Positions 4,602 to 10,841 of a stretch of DNA of 11,710 bases are shown here, piece after piece. Under the pieces are notes generated by a model. That model searched no databases. It had not been told where the DNA came from and was given only the letters and a program-made list of their open reading frames with translations. Numbering within the stretch: position 1 is the stretch's first letter; each line of letters starts with the position of its first letter. Source of the DNA: Limisphaerales bacterium (GTDB lineage Bacteria > Verrucomicrobiota > Verrucomicrobiia > Limisphaerales > UBA11358); contig PKZR01000163.1 of assembly GCA_003133815.1 (NCBI GenBank), positions 1 through 11,710 of the forward strand, written 5' to 3'. The position numbers were made by a program, and so were the translations under genes.

Positions 4602-5837
4602 ATGTCAACGGAATCTCCGACAGCGCAAAAGAAAATCAACCTCCGCCGCCCCGACATCATGGAAGCGGTGTCGGCGCAGGTTTTATCCCATTACCGCAGC
4701 GAACTCGTCGAGCGCATCCGCGCCGGCGGCGGCGTGCTTTCCGCCGACGGCCTGACTGTGAAGCTCGCGAAGGAATTCGGCTTCTGCTATGGCGTCGAAC
4801 GCGCGATTGACCTCGCCTACGCCGCAAGAAAATATTTTTCCGACGTCGCGCCGCACACGCCGATCTATCTGCTTGGTGAAATCATCCACAATCCCGAAGT
4901 CAACGACCAGATCCGCGCCATGGGCATTCAGATCATTTCGCCCAAGCCGACGGACGATGAAATCGAACAATTGCAATCTGGCGACGCTGTCATCATCCCT
5001 GCTTTCGGCACCGAGGTCAGCACACGCAAGAAGCTGGAGGCAAAAGGCTGTGTGCTCATTGACACGACCTGCGGCGACGTGATGAGCGTCTGGAAACGCG
5101 TCCGCCAATACTCGAAAGAGCATGTCACCAGCATCATTCACGGCAAGGCCAAGCACGAGGAGACCAAGGCCACCACGTCGCAGGCTCGCGCCTACGGCAG
5201 CGGCCATTATCTTGTGGTGTTCAACCTTGCCGAGACGGATTTTGTCTGCAATTACATTTTACACGGCGGCGACAAGCACGAATTTCTGAAAAAATTTGAA
5301 GGCGCCTATTCCGCCGGCTTCGACCCCGACTTGCATTTGCAGGCCGTCGGCGTTGCGAATCAGACAACCATGCTTCGCGGTGAAACCGAGGAAGTCCAGC
5401 GCCGCTTCAAACTGGCCATGATCCAGAAATATGGCGAGGCTGCGATTGAAAAACATTTTCGTTTCTTCGACACCATTTGCGGCGCGACGCAGGACCGGCA
5501 GGACGCGCTTCAAAAACTTTTGGTCGAGCCGATGAACCTGCTCATCGTCATCGGCGGCTACAATTCATCGAACACGTCGCATCTGGCAGAAATGGGCGAG
5601 TCCAAACTGCCGACTTACTTTATCAAGAACGCCGCCAAGATGCAGTCCGACAATCTCATCGTCCATTACGACCAGCACAAAAAGCAGGAAGTGGAAACGA
5701 GCGGCTGGCTGCCGTCCGGCAAAATCAACGTTGGCATCACCGCAGGCGCGAGCTGTCCAAACAATTTGATTGAAGACACCATCCGCCGCCTGTTCGAGTT
5801 GCGCGGAATTTCCGTCCAGGAACTGCTCAAAAATTAA
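4602..5837 (+). CDS. ispH: 4-hydroxy-3-methylbut-2-enyl diphosphate reductase
   Basis: IspH (LytB) is the [4Fe-4S] enzyme that reduces HMBPP to IPP and DMAPP in the last step of the MEP isoprenoid pathway. The three cluster cysteines are visible: C62 in GFCYGVERAI, C157 in DTTCGDV and C293 in FDTICGATQDRQ. Substrate-site residues appear as GEIIHNPEV (H96), IIHGKAKHEET (H180, E186/E187), GYNSSNTSH (319-327) and TAGASCPNN (380-388). At 411 residues it is about 100 longer than the E. coli enzyme, with an N-terminal extension and internal inserts, closer in size to the cyanobacterial/plant form. No Shine-Dalgarno precedes 4602; the ATG at 4659 is an alternative that would remove 19 residues. The dGTPase-like gene begins 6 bp after its stop, so the two are co-transcribed. 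Confidence 0.96.
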   Translation: MSTESPTAQKKINLRRPDIMEAVSAQVLSHYRSELVERIRAGGGVLSADGLTVKLAKEFGFCYGVERAIDLAYAARKYFSDVAPHTPIYLLGEIIHNPEVNDQIRAMGIQIISPKPTDDEIEQLQSGDAVIIPAFGTEVSTRKKLEAKGCVLIDTTCGDVMSVWKRVRQYSKEHVTSIIHGKAKHEETKATTSQARAYGSGHYLVVFNLAETDFVCNYILHGGDKHEFLKKFEGAYSAGFDPDLHLQAVGVANQTTMLRGETEEVQRRFKLAMIQKYGEAAIEKHFRFFDTICGATQDRQDALQKLLVEPMNLLIVIGGYNSSNTSHLAEMGESKLPTYFIKNAAKMQSDNLIVHYDQHKKQEVETSGWLPSGKINVGITAGASCPNNLIEDTIRRLFELRGISVQELLKN

Positions 5838-5843
5838 ATTTCC

Positions 5844-7004
5844 ATGCCGCGCACGCGACTAGAACTCGAGCAAATCGAACGCCAGATCCTCGCGACATAC
5901 GCCCAATTCAGCGGCGACACGCGCGGACGCGAACACGCGGAGGCCCCGCCCGAATGGCGCACACATTACCAGCGCGACCGCGACCGCGTCATCCATTCAC
6001 GCGCGTTCCGCCGACTCGAATACAAGACGCAGGTTTTTCTCAACGGCAGCGGCGACCATCTCCGAACCCGGCTCACGCACACTATTGAAGTTGCGGCAAT
6101 CTCTCGCAACATCGCCAGCGCGCTGAAGCTGAACACCGACCTTGCCGAAACCATCGCGCTCGCTCACGACCTCGGCCATTCGCCATTCGGCCACAAGGGA
6201 GAAACAGTTCTTGCCCGCCTGATGAAAGGTCACGGCGGCTTCGAACACAACCAACACAGCCTCCGCATCGTCGAGCAATTGGAACAAAAATATCCGAGCT
6301 TTCCCGGTCTGAATCTTTCATGGGAAGTCCGTGAAGGCCTCGCCAAACATCACACTGCCTACGACCATCCCGGCGAGCGCCGGGGTTTCGCAGCAAAAAA
6401 CTCCTCGCTTGAGGCGCAGATTGCCAACCTCGCCGACGAGATCACGTATTACAGCCACGACCTCGACGACGGATTGGATTCCGAGTTGTTGTCCGAAAAA
6501 AACCTTGCCGCAAATGTCCGCGTCTGGGCGCACGCCGCGAAGCTGGTGAAAAAACAATTCGGCATTCTGCCCGACGAAAGCCGCCGCTATTTCATCATCC
6601 GCACCATCATTGACATGCAGATTCACGATGTCGTCGAAAACAGTGAACGGCTCATCGCCAAAGCCGGCGTGAAGTCCGCCGATGACGTGCGACTGTATTC
6701 TAGGCCACTCATCGCATATAGCCCCAAACGCCGCGCCCAAAATCTGGAATTGCGTAAATATCTTTATAAAAATCTTTATTACAATCCTGTCGTCCACAAG
6801 CCGAACCTGCGCGCGGTCAAATTGCTCGGCGAACTCTTCAATTATTACTTGAAACACCCGAAGGAAATTGGCGAAAGCTCCCGCAAACGTCTCAAAAAAA
6901 TTGGCCTGCACCGTGCGGTATGCGATTACCTCGCCGGCATGACCGACCGTTACGTCTTGCTTGAATACGAAAAAATATTTGACGAAACCTTCAAAGTCGT
7001 GTGA
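5844..7004 (+). CDS. dgt: Deoxyguanosinetriphosphate triphosphohydrolase-like HD protein
   Basis: The 386-residue product has the HD-domain metal site of dGTPase-like enzymes: H79 in TRLTHTIEVA, H108-D109 in ALAHDLGHSPFGHKGE and D198 in NLADEITYYSHDLDDG. The family motif FEHNQHSLR (133-141) and the N-terminal motif RDRVIHSRAFRRLEYKTQVF (46-65) are also present. These enzymes release tripolyphosphate from dNTPs and so influence dNTP pools. The length fits the shorter dGTPase-like subfamily (about 380) rather than E. coli Dgt (about 505), so nucleotide preference cannot be fixed from sequence. The gene follows ispH with a 6-bp gap and no visible ribosome binding site, suggesting translational coupling. 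Its 3' end overlaps the end of convergent folK by 14 bp, and no terminator hairpin lies between them. Confidence 0.93.
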   Translation: MPRTRLELEQIERQILATYAQFSGDTRGREHAEAPPEWRTHYQRDRDRVIHSRAFRRLEYKTQVFLNGSGDHLRTRLTHTIEVAAISRNIASALKLNTDLAETIALAHDLGHSPFGHKGETVLARLMKGHGGFEHNQHSLRIVEQLEQKYPSFPGLNLSWEVREGLAKHHTAYDHPGERRGFAAKNSSLEAQIANLADEITYYSHDLDDGLDSELLSEKNLAANVRVWAHAAKLVKKQFGILPDESRRYFIIRTIIDMQIHDVVENSERLIAKAGVKSADDVRLYSRPLIAYSPKRRAQNLELRKYLYKNLYYNPVVHKPNLRAVKLLGELFNYYLKHPKEIGESSRKRLKKIGLHRAVCDYLAGMTDRYVLLEYEKIFDETFKVV

Positions 7005-7584
7005 TCGATTCGTCAGATGGAAGTCCGGCAAGAAGTTGCGAAACGGTTTTTCCCTGCCCTGCCAATATTAATTCAGGAACGACTTCATTCAACGGCTGAA
7101 GCACAAACCGCCGCAAATGCGCACGCGGATGAGGCAAAACTAATTCCTGCAAATTACCGCCTTCGCTGCGCTTCGGTGCGGCAGGGCGAATTTCACTTCC
7201 AAAGGTGATCAGATCCAAATCCAGAGGACGCGGCTCGTTCAAGACCATTTTCGGAGCGCGGCCAAATTCCACTTCCATCTCGCGCAACTTATTTAGCAGC
7301 GATTCCGGCGTCTCATTTGTTTGGGGAATTAATCCGGCGACTGCGTTCACAAATTTTGGTGAATTCGGAGGACAATCCACGGGCGACGTTTTCCACAAGG
7401 AAGATTTGAGAATGGGCGCACTGGAAAGAACCTGCAGCCGCACCATCGCGTCCGAAATTATTCTTTTAGAATCGCCGAGGTTTGAACCAAGCGCGACAAT
7501 GGCCAGTGCGGACTGCGGAGTGCGGGGTGCGGAATTGCCTGTGATGCGGCCGGGGCTTTTCATTCCGCACTCCGAATTCCGCAT
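6991..7584 (-). CDS. folK: 2-amino-4-hydroxy-6-hydroxymethyldihydropteridine pyrophosphokinase
   Basis: HPPK transfers pyrophosphate from ATP to 6-hydroxymethyl-7,8-dihydropterin in folate synthesis. The HPPK core begins at LAIVALGSNLGDS (27-39). The signature NEPRPLDLDLI (116-126) has the Mg-binding aspartates D122 and D124, followed by LVLPHPRAHLR (148-158). Two oddities stand out. Residues 1-26 are encoded by a GCGGAATG-type repeat and look non-native. Residues 134-146 (PAAPKRSEGGNLQ) are an insertion between the signature and LPHPR, apparently also repeat-derived. A second ATG at 7563 has GGAG six bases upstream, supplied by the repeat, and may be the real start (190 residues). The gene lies 7 bp downstream of dapB on the same strand and is probably the last gene of a dapA-dapB-folK run. 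Confidence 0.93.
   Translation of the reverse strand: MRNSECGMKSPGRITGNSAPRTPQSALAIVALGSNLGDSKRIISDAMVRLQVLSSAPILKSSLWKTSPVDCPPNSPKFVNAVAGLIPQTNETPESLLNKLREMEVEFGRAPKMVLNEPRPLDLDLITFGSEIRPAAPKRSEGGNLQELVLPHPRAHLRRFVLQPLNEVVPELILAGQGKTVSQLLAGLPSDESITRL
7147..7185. repeat. Short repeat inserted in frame within folK
   Basis: The plus-strand core ACCGCCTTCGCTGCGCTTCG, followed by GTGCGGC, encodes PAAPKRSEGG on the minus strand. It interrupts the FolK family pattern between the DLDLI motif and LPHPR. It contains a GAAGCGCAGCGAAG-type quasi-palindrome that I associate with dispersed verrucomicrobial repeats. Other copies are not in this window. Confidence 0.4.
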
Positions 7585-7592
7585 TCCGCGTT
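7505..7592. repeat. Imperfect inverted repeat of GCGGAATG-type units at the dapB/folK junction
   Basis: Units of the form TGCGGA(A/G)T recur at about 7507-7544 in one orientation (GTGCGG, CTGCGG, AGTGCGG, GGTGCGGAATT) and at 7561-7590 in the other (CATTCCGCACTCCGAATTCC and GCATTCCGCG). Together they could form a long imperfect hairpin. The repeat covers the start region of folK and provides both candidate start codons. Confidence 0.55.
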
Positions 7593-8326
7593 CATTTCAG
7601 CCCCAGCACGTCCTGCATGTCGTAGAGGCCGGGCTTTTGATTCACGACCCAGAGCGCCGCGCGCAACGCGCCGTTCGCAAATGTGTCGCGGCTCGACGCT
7701 TTGTGCGTGAGTTCCAATCGCTCCCCGATGTTGGCAAAAATGACCGTGTGGTCGCCGACCACATCGCCGCCGCGAATGGAGTGAATTCCAATTTCGGCCG
7801 CAGTGCGTTCGCCGACGATGCCGACGCGACCATGCCGCGCTATTTTTTCAAGCTGCTGATTGCGCACCGCGGCCAGAATCTCGGCCAGCGATTTAGCCGT
7901 GCCGCTTGGCGCATCTTTTTTCAGGCGATGGTGCATCTCGACGATTTCCAAATCAAAATCCGCCCCCAAAATCTCCACCGCCTTGCGCGTCAGCCAGAAC
8001 AGCGTGTTGACGCCTGTGGAAAAATTCGACGCCCACACCATCGGGATCTTTGTTTTTAGTTTCAGTATCGCAGTTTTCTCTGCATCCGAATGTCCGGTGG
8101 TTCCGATGACAATCGCCTTTTTATTTTTCACACACAATCCGGTGATGGCCGGAGTCGCATCGTGCGAACTGAAATCAATCACCACGTCAGTCTTGGAAAT
8201 GACAGCACCCAAATCGTCGTCGCGATCAATCGCAGCGACGATTTTCAAGTCGCGAAAGTTCTTCGCGCAAGAGATTAGTGCCTGTCCCATGCGGCCCTTC
8301 GCGCCGGTGATGATGACTCGCGTCAT
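7592..8326 (-). CDS. dapB: 4-hydroxy-tetrahydrodipicolinate reductase
   Basis: DapB catalyses the NAD(P)H-dependent reduction after DapA in the diaminopimelate/lysine pathway, supplying peptidoglycan as well as lysine. The 244-residue product starts with the nucleotide-binding motif ITGAKGRMGQAL (6-17). It has the DFSSHDAT region (51-58), GTTGHS (75-80), and the catalytic/substrate motif EMHHRLKKDAPSGTA (130-144) with H132, H133 and K136. It is somewhat shorter than the E. coli enzyme (273), with a compact N-terminal Rossmann domain, as in many non-proteobacterial DapB. The start lies 12 bp after the dapA stop with no strong ribosome binding site, and folK follows closely, so the three genes form one transcription unit. 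Confidence 0.96.
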   Translation of the reverse strand: MTRVIITGAKGRMGQALISCAKNFRDLKIVAAIDRDDDLGAVISKTDVVIDFSSHDATPAITGLCVKNKKAIVIGTTGHSDAEKTAILKLKTKIPMVWASNFSTGVNTLFWLTRKAVEILGADFDLEIVEMHHRLKKDAPSGTAKSLAEILAAVRNQQLEKIARHGRVGIVGERTAAEIGIHSIRGGDVVGDHTVIFANIGERLELTHKASSRDTFANGALRAALWVVNQKPGLYDMQDVLGLK

Positions 8327-8338
8327 AATTCTATTCTT

Positions 8339-9217
8339 CTATTCCAGAACGCCGCAGCGCTTCATTGTTGTGCGCAGCGCGTCCCAGTTCTTCGGGTTCA
8401 TTGGCACGAGAGGCAACCGGGATTCTTCCTCGATGATTTTCATCATCGCCAGCGCGGCTTTCACCGGCGTCGGGTTCGTCTCGATGAACAAATCCTTGAA
8501 CAACGGATAGAATTTCTCATGCAGCCTCAAAGCGGCGGCGGATTTCCCCGTCGCGAACAATTTCACCATCTGCGAAACCTCTTTTGGAATCACATTGGAC
8601 GCAACGCTGATGACGCCGTTTGCACCGACCGACATGAACGGCAGCGTCAGGGAATCATCACCGGACATGATTTCAAATTTTGCGCCAAGTGCGGCGCGCA
8701 ATTGCGAGACCCGGTCGCAACTTCCGCCCGCCTCTTTTATGCCGACGACGTTTTTGCAATCCGTCGCGAGACGCTTAACGGTTTCAATTCCAATTTCAAC
8801 TCCACAGCGTCCCGGAATGCTGTAAAGCACGATGGGCAACTTCGTCGCGCGCGAGATGGCCTTGAAATGCTGATACAAGCCTTCCTGCGTCGGCTTGTTA
8901 TAATAGGGCGCGACCTGGAGCGAGCCGTCCGCGCCGGCTTTTTCTGCGGCTTGCGTCAGGGAAATCGCCTCGCTCGTGGCGTTGCCGCCCGTGCCGGCGA
9001 GCACTTTGATTTTGCCCGCCGCGTATTTCACGGAAAGCTCGATGATGCGGGCGTGTTCCTCCAGATTGACTGTGGGCGATTCACCGGTGGTGCCGACCGG
9101 CACAATGCCGTCCACTCCGCCCTTGATCTGGAATTTGATCAGGCGCTCGAGCGATTCCTCGTCAATCTCGCCGCTTCTGAACGGCGTGACTATTGCAGTA
9201 TAGGTTCCATTGAACAT
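8339..9217 (-). CDS. dapA: 4-hydroxy-tetrahydrodipicolinate synthase
   Basis: DapA condenses pyruvate with aspartate semialdehyde, the committed step of the diaminopimelate/lysine pathway. The start is set at the ATG of 9215-9217 because AAGGGG (9225-9230) sits 7 bases upstream; a TTG six bases earlier is in frame but overlaps poorly with that site. The 292-residue TIM-barrel enzyme has GTTGES (42-47, T43/T44), PYYNKP (104-109) and YSIPGRCG (132-139, with Y132 and R137 of the active site). The Schiff-base lysine K161 is in VVGIKEAGG. All catalytic residues are present. It is the first gene of dapA-dapB-folK and is transcribed divergently from rex across a 99-bp gap. Confidence 0.97.
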   Translation of the reverse strand: MFNGTYTAIVTPFRSGEIDEESLERLIKFQIKGGVDGIVPVGTTGESPTVNLEEHARIIELSVKYAAGKIKVLAGTGGNATSEAISLTQAAEKAGADGSLQVAPYYNKPTQEGLYQHFKAISRATKLPIVLYSIPGRCGVEIGIETVKRLATDCKNVVGIKEAGGSCDRVSQLRAALGAKFEIMSGDDSLTLPFMSVGANGVISVASNVIPKEVSQMVKLFATGKSAAALRLHEKFYPLFKDLFIETNPTPVKAALAMMKIIEEESRLPLVPMNPKNWDALRTTMKRCGVLE

Positions 9218-9224
9218 AATCAAT

Positions 9225-9230
9225 CCCCTT
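9225..9230 (-). promoter_or_regulatory. Shine-Dalgarno site deciding the dapA start
   Basis: AAGGGG on the minus strand lies 7 bases before the ATG at 9215-9217. It is one of the few clear ribosome binding sites in the window and favours ATG over the nearby TTG. Confidence 0.7.
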
Positions 9231-9254
9231 AAAATCAGGGAAAACAGCCCGATT

Positions 9255-9276
9255 GGCGAGCAGGAAATTGCTTGCC
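9255..9276. promoter_or_regulatory. Imperfect dyad in the dapA-rex divergent promoter region
   Basis: GGCGAGCA (9255-9262) and TGCTTGCC (9269-9276) are inverted copies with one mismatch and a 6-bp centre. The position between two divergent genes suits an operator. It does not resemble the Rex consensus (TTGTGAA...TTCACAA), so autoregulation by Rex is not supported by it. Confidence 0.25.
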
Positions 9277-9316
9277 TCTTGCTACGCGGCGGCGTGTCGC
9301 TTAATTTCTCGCCTCA

Positions 9317-9949
9317 TTGAAAAAGAACGGACGACCTGAAATCCCGCGCAAGACGATATATCGCCTTTCGATATATCTACGCTGCCTCGCGCGTCTACAT
9401 GAGAACGGCATCAGCACCGTTTCCAGCGAGGCGCTCGCCAAGGCCGCCGGGGTCAAGCCGACGCAGCTGCGCAAAGATCTCGCCTATTTCGGCACGTTCG
9501 GCACGCGCGGCCTCGGCTACGACGTCACTGACCTTTTCAAAAGGATTTCCGAGGAACTCGGCACGTCGCGGCTGCAACCGGTCGTCCTCGTCGGCGTCGG
9601 ACATCTGGGGCTTGCACTGTTGTTGTATCGCGGGTTTGAAAAGGAAGGATTTGAAATCACCGCCGCTTTCGACTCCGACCCGCTCCGTGTGCGCGATGCG
9701 GAAATCAAGCAGCCAATCCATGGCATGGAAGAACTGCCGGAACTGGTCAAAAGGCAGCACGTCAAGATGGCCATTCTCGCCGTGCCCGCGACAAGCGCGC
9801 AGGAAGTGGCAAACCAGCTCACCCAGGCGGGCATCACCGGCATCCTCAATTTCTCCCCGATCGTGCTCTCCGTGCCGGAAGAAGTAATGGTCAACAACGT
9901 CAACGTCGCCATCGAGCTGGAAAATTTGAGCTACTTCACGCAGGAATAA
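9317..9949 (+). CDS. rex: Redox-sensing transcriptional repressor Rex
   Basis: Rex represses fermentation and respiration genes and leaves DNA when NADH binds. The 210-residue product fits the family length. The winged-helix domain (about 10-80) opens with IPRKTIYRLSIYLRCL and contains the conserved recognition stretch QLRKDLAYFGTFGTRGLGY (50-68). The Rossmann domain carries VVLVGVGHLGLAL (89-101) with GxGxxG at 93-98 and an acidic residue (D119) at the end of the second strand. It continues through MAILAVPA and LNFSPI to the C-terminal helix ELENLSYFTQ used in dimerisation. The start is a TTG at 9317; an in-frame stop at 9302-9304 leaves no upstream ATG. No ribosome binding site is visible, so the mRNA may have a very short leader. 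It diverges from dapA, and no Rex operator was found in the window. Confidence 0.96.
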   Translation: MKKNGRPEIPRKTIYRLSIYLRCLARLHENGISTVSSEALAKAAGVKPTQLRKDLAYFGTFGTRGLGYDVTDLFKRISEELGTSRLQPVVLVGVGHLGLALLLYRGFEKEGFEITAAFDSDPLRVRDAEIKQPIHGMEELPELVKRQHVKMAILAVPATSAQEVANQLTQAGITGILNFSPIVLSVPEEVMVNNVNVAIELENLSYFTQE

Positions 9950-9988
9950 GACGCCAAATCCGTTCAAACCGGAACGCCTCTCTTTTCG

Positions 9989-10837
9989 TCATTTGGTTTT
10001 CTGCCAGAACGAAAACACCTTCTTCCACCAGCCTGGCGGCTGCCCGGATACGTCGTTGTGATGCGCTCCGGGAAAGACCTGCAAATCCTTTGGACCGCCG
10101 TAGCCGTCATACAATTGGATGCCGGATGCCGGACCGATAATCTCATCGACACCCGCCACAACAAATTTCACCGGGCCATGGTAACTCTTCAAACATTCCT
10201 CCGGGTTGAATCGGTCGAGCAGCAACAAATAGGCGGGCAGAAACCACATCTGTCGCTGGGCCACCGAGGCGAGATTGCGGTAAGGCACGAACAACGCCAG
10301 CCCTGCGACTTCCTGCGGATGATTTTTCGCCAGTTCGCACGCCACGCCCGCGCCGATGGATTCGCTCACGACATAGCGCGGGGAATTGGTGGACAACAAT
10401 TGAAACGCCTCCTCTGCCGCCGCCACAAAACTTGTCTTGCTTGGCGAACCTTCTCGCGCGCCGTAGCCGGGATATTCCAAGACATAGACATCCACCGGTT
10501 CCGCGTCATGGATCGGCTGCGCGAGATAACCGCGCCCGATGGCGCAGCCGGCGTTTCCATGAACAATCAAGACGCTGCCCGCCGACGTTCCATTCGCAGG
10601 AATTTTCCAGCCGATAATCTGGCCGGACTGATTTCTCCATGGAACAAAACCATGGTCCGCCGCCGCCCCGACCACGGCATCAGCAGGAATTTTTTCTGGA
10701 AAATAAAGTAGCTTTCTTTGGATGGCGCAGCCGCAAATGCACAGAAAGACATAGGCAATTAGAAATGTCTTCAATGCAAGCATCGCCCACTGTCGCCACG
10801 GTAAGGACGAGATTATTGAAAATGTTTCATTAGCCAC
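9989..10837 (-). CDS. Membrane-anchored alpha/beta hydrolase, possible lipoprotein
   Basis: The start is a GTG at 10835-10837 with AAGGA about 8 bases upstream inside the end of aspS. An internal Met at residue 19 is an alternative. Residues 18-37 are hydrophobic (MLALKTFLIAYVFLCICGC) and end in ICGC, which could be a lipobox with C37 as the lipidated residue; otherwise this is an uncleaved anchor. The hydrolase domain follows. IVHGNAG (91-97) forms the oxyanion region and YPGYGAREGSPS (122-133) resembles the BEM46/ABHD13-type group. The nucleophile elbow VSESIGAG has S160 in an S-x-S-x-G setting, with D231 (AGVDEI) and H260 (PGAHHND) completing a triad. Substrate is unknown. It begins 4 bp after the aspS stop on the same strand, so it is probably co-transcribed with it. 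Confidence 0.85.
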   Translation of the reverse strand: MANETFSIISSLPWRQWAMLALKTFLIAYVFLCICGCAIQRKLLYFPEKIPADAVVGAAADHGFVPWRNQSGQIIGWKIPANGTSAGSVLIVHGNAGCAIGRGYLAQPIHDAEPVDVYVLEYPGYGAREGSPSKTSFVAAAEEAFQLLSTNSPRYVVSESIGAGVACELAKNHPQEVAGLALFVPYRNLASVAQRQMWFLPAYLLLLDRFNPEECLKSYHGPVKFVVAGVDEIIGPASGIQLYDGYGGPKDLQVFPGAHHNDVSGQPPGWWKKVFSFWQKTK

Positions 10838-10841
10838 GGAT

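Noticed and set aside
6318..7031. 237-codon minus-strand ORF opposite dgt
   Set aside because: It is antisense to a gene with all HD-domain motifs. Its translation has no recognisable motif and is the biased shadow typical of GC-rich coding DNA.
7205..8059. 284-codon plus-strand ORF opposite folK and dapB
   Set aside because: It spans two well-supported minus-strand genes and the repeat between them, with no domain or ribosome binding site.
8519..9232. 237-codon plus-strand ORF opposite dapA
   Set aside because: It is antisense to dapA, whose catalytic residues and ribosome binding site are clear; the ORF shows no motif.
9960..9982. CGTTC-AAACCG-GAACG hairpin after rex as a terminator
   Set aside because: The stem is only 5 bp and the following CCTCTCTTTTCG is a weak T-tract; not enough to call, though some terminator is expected between these convergent genes.
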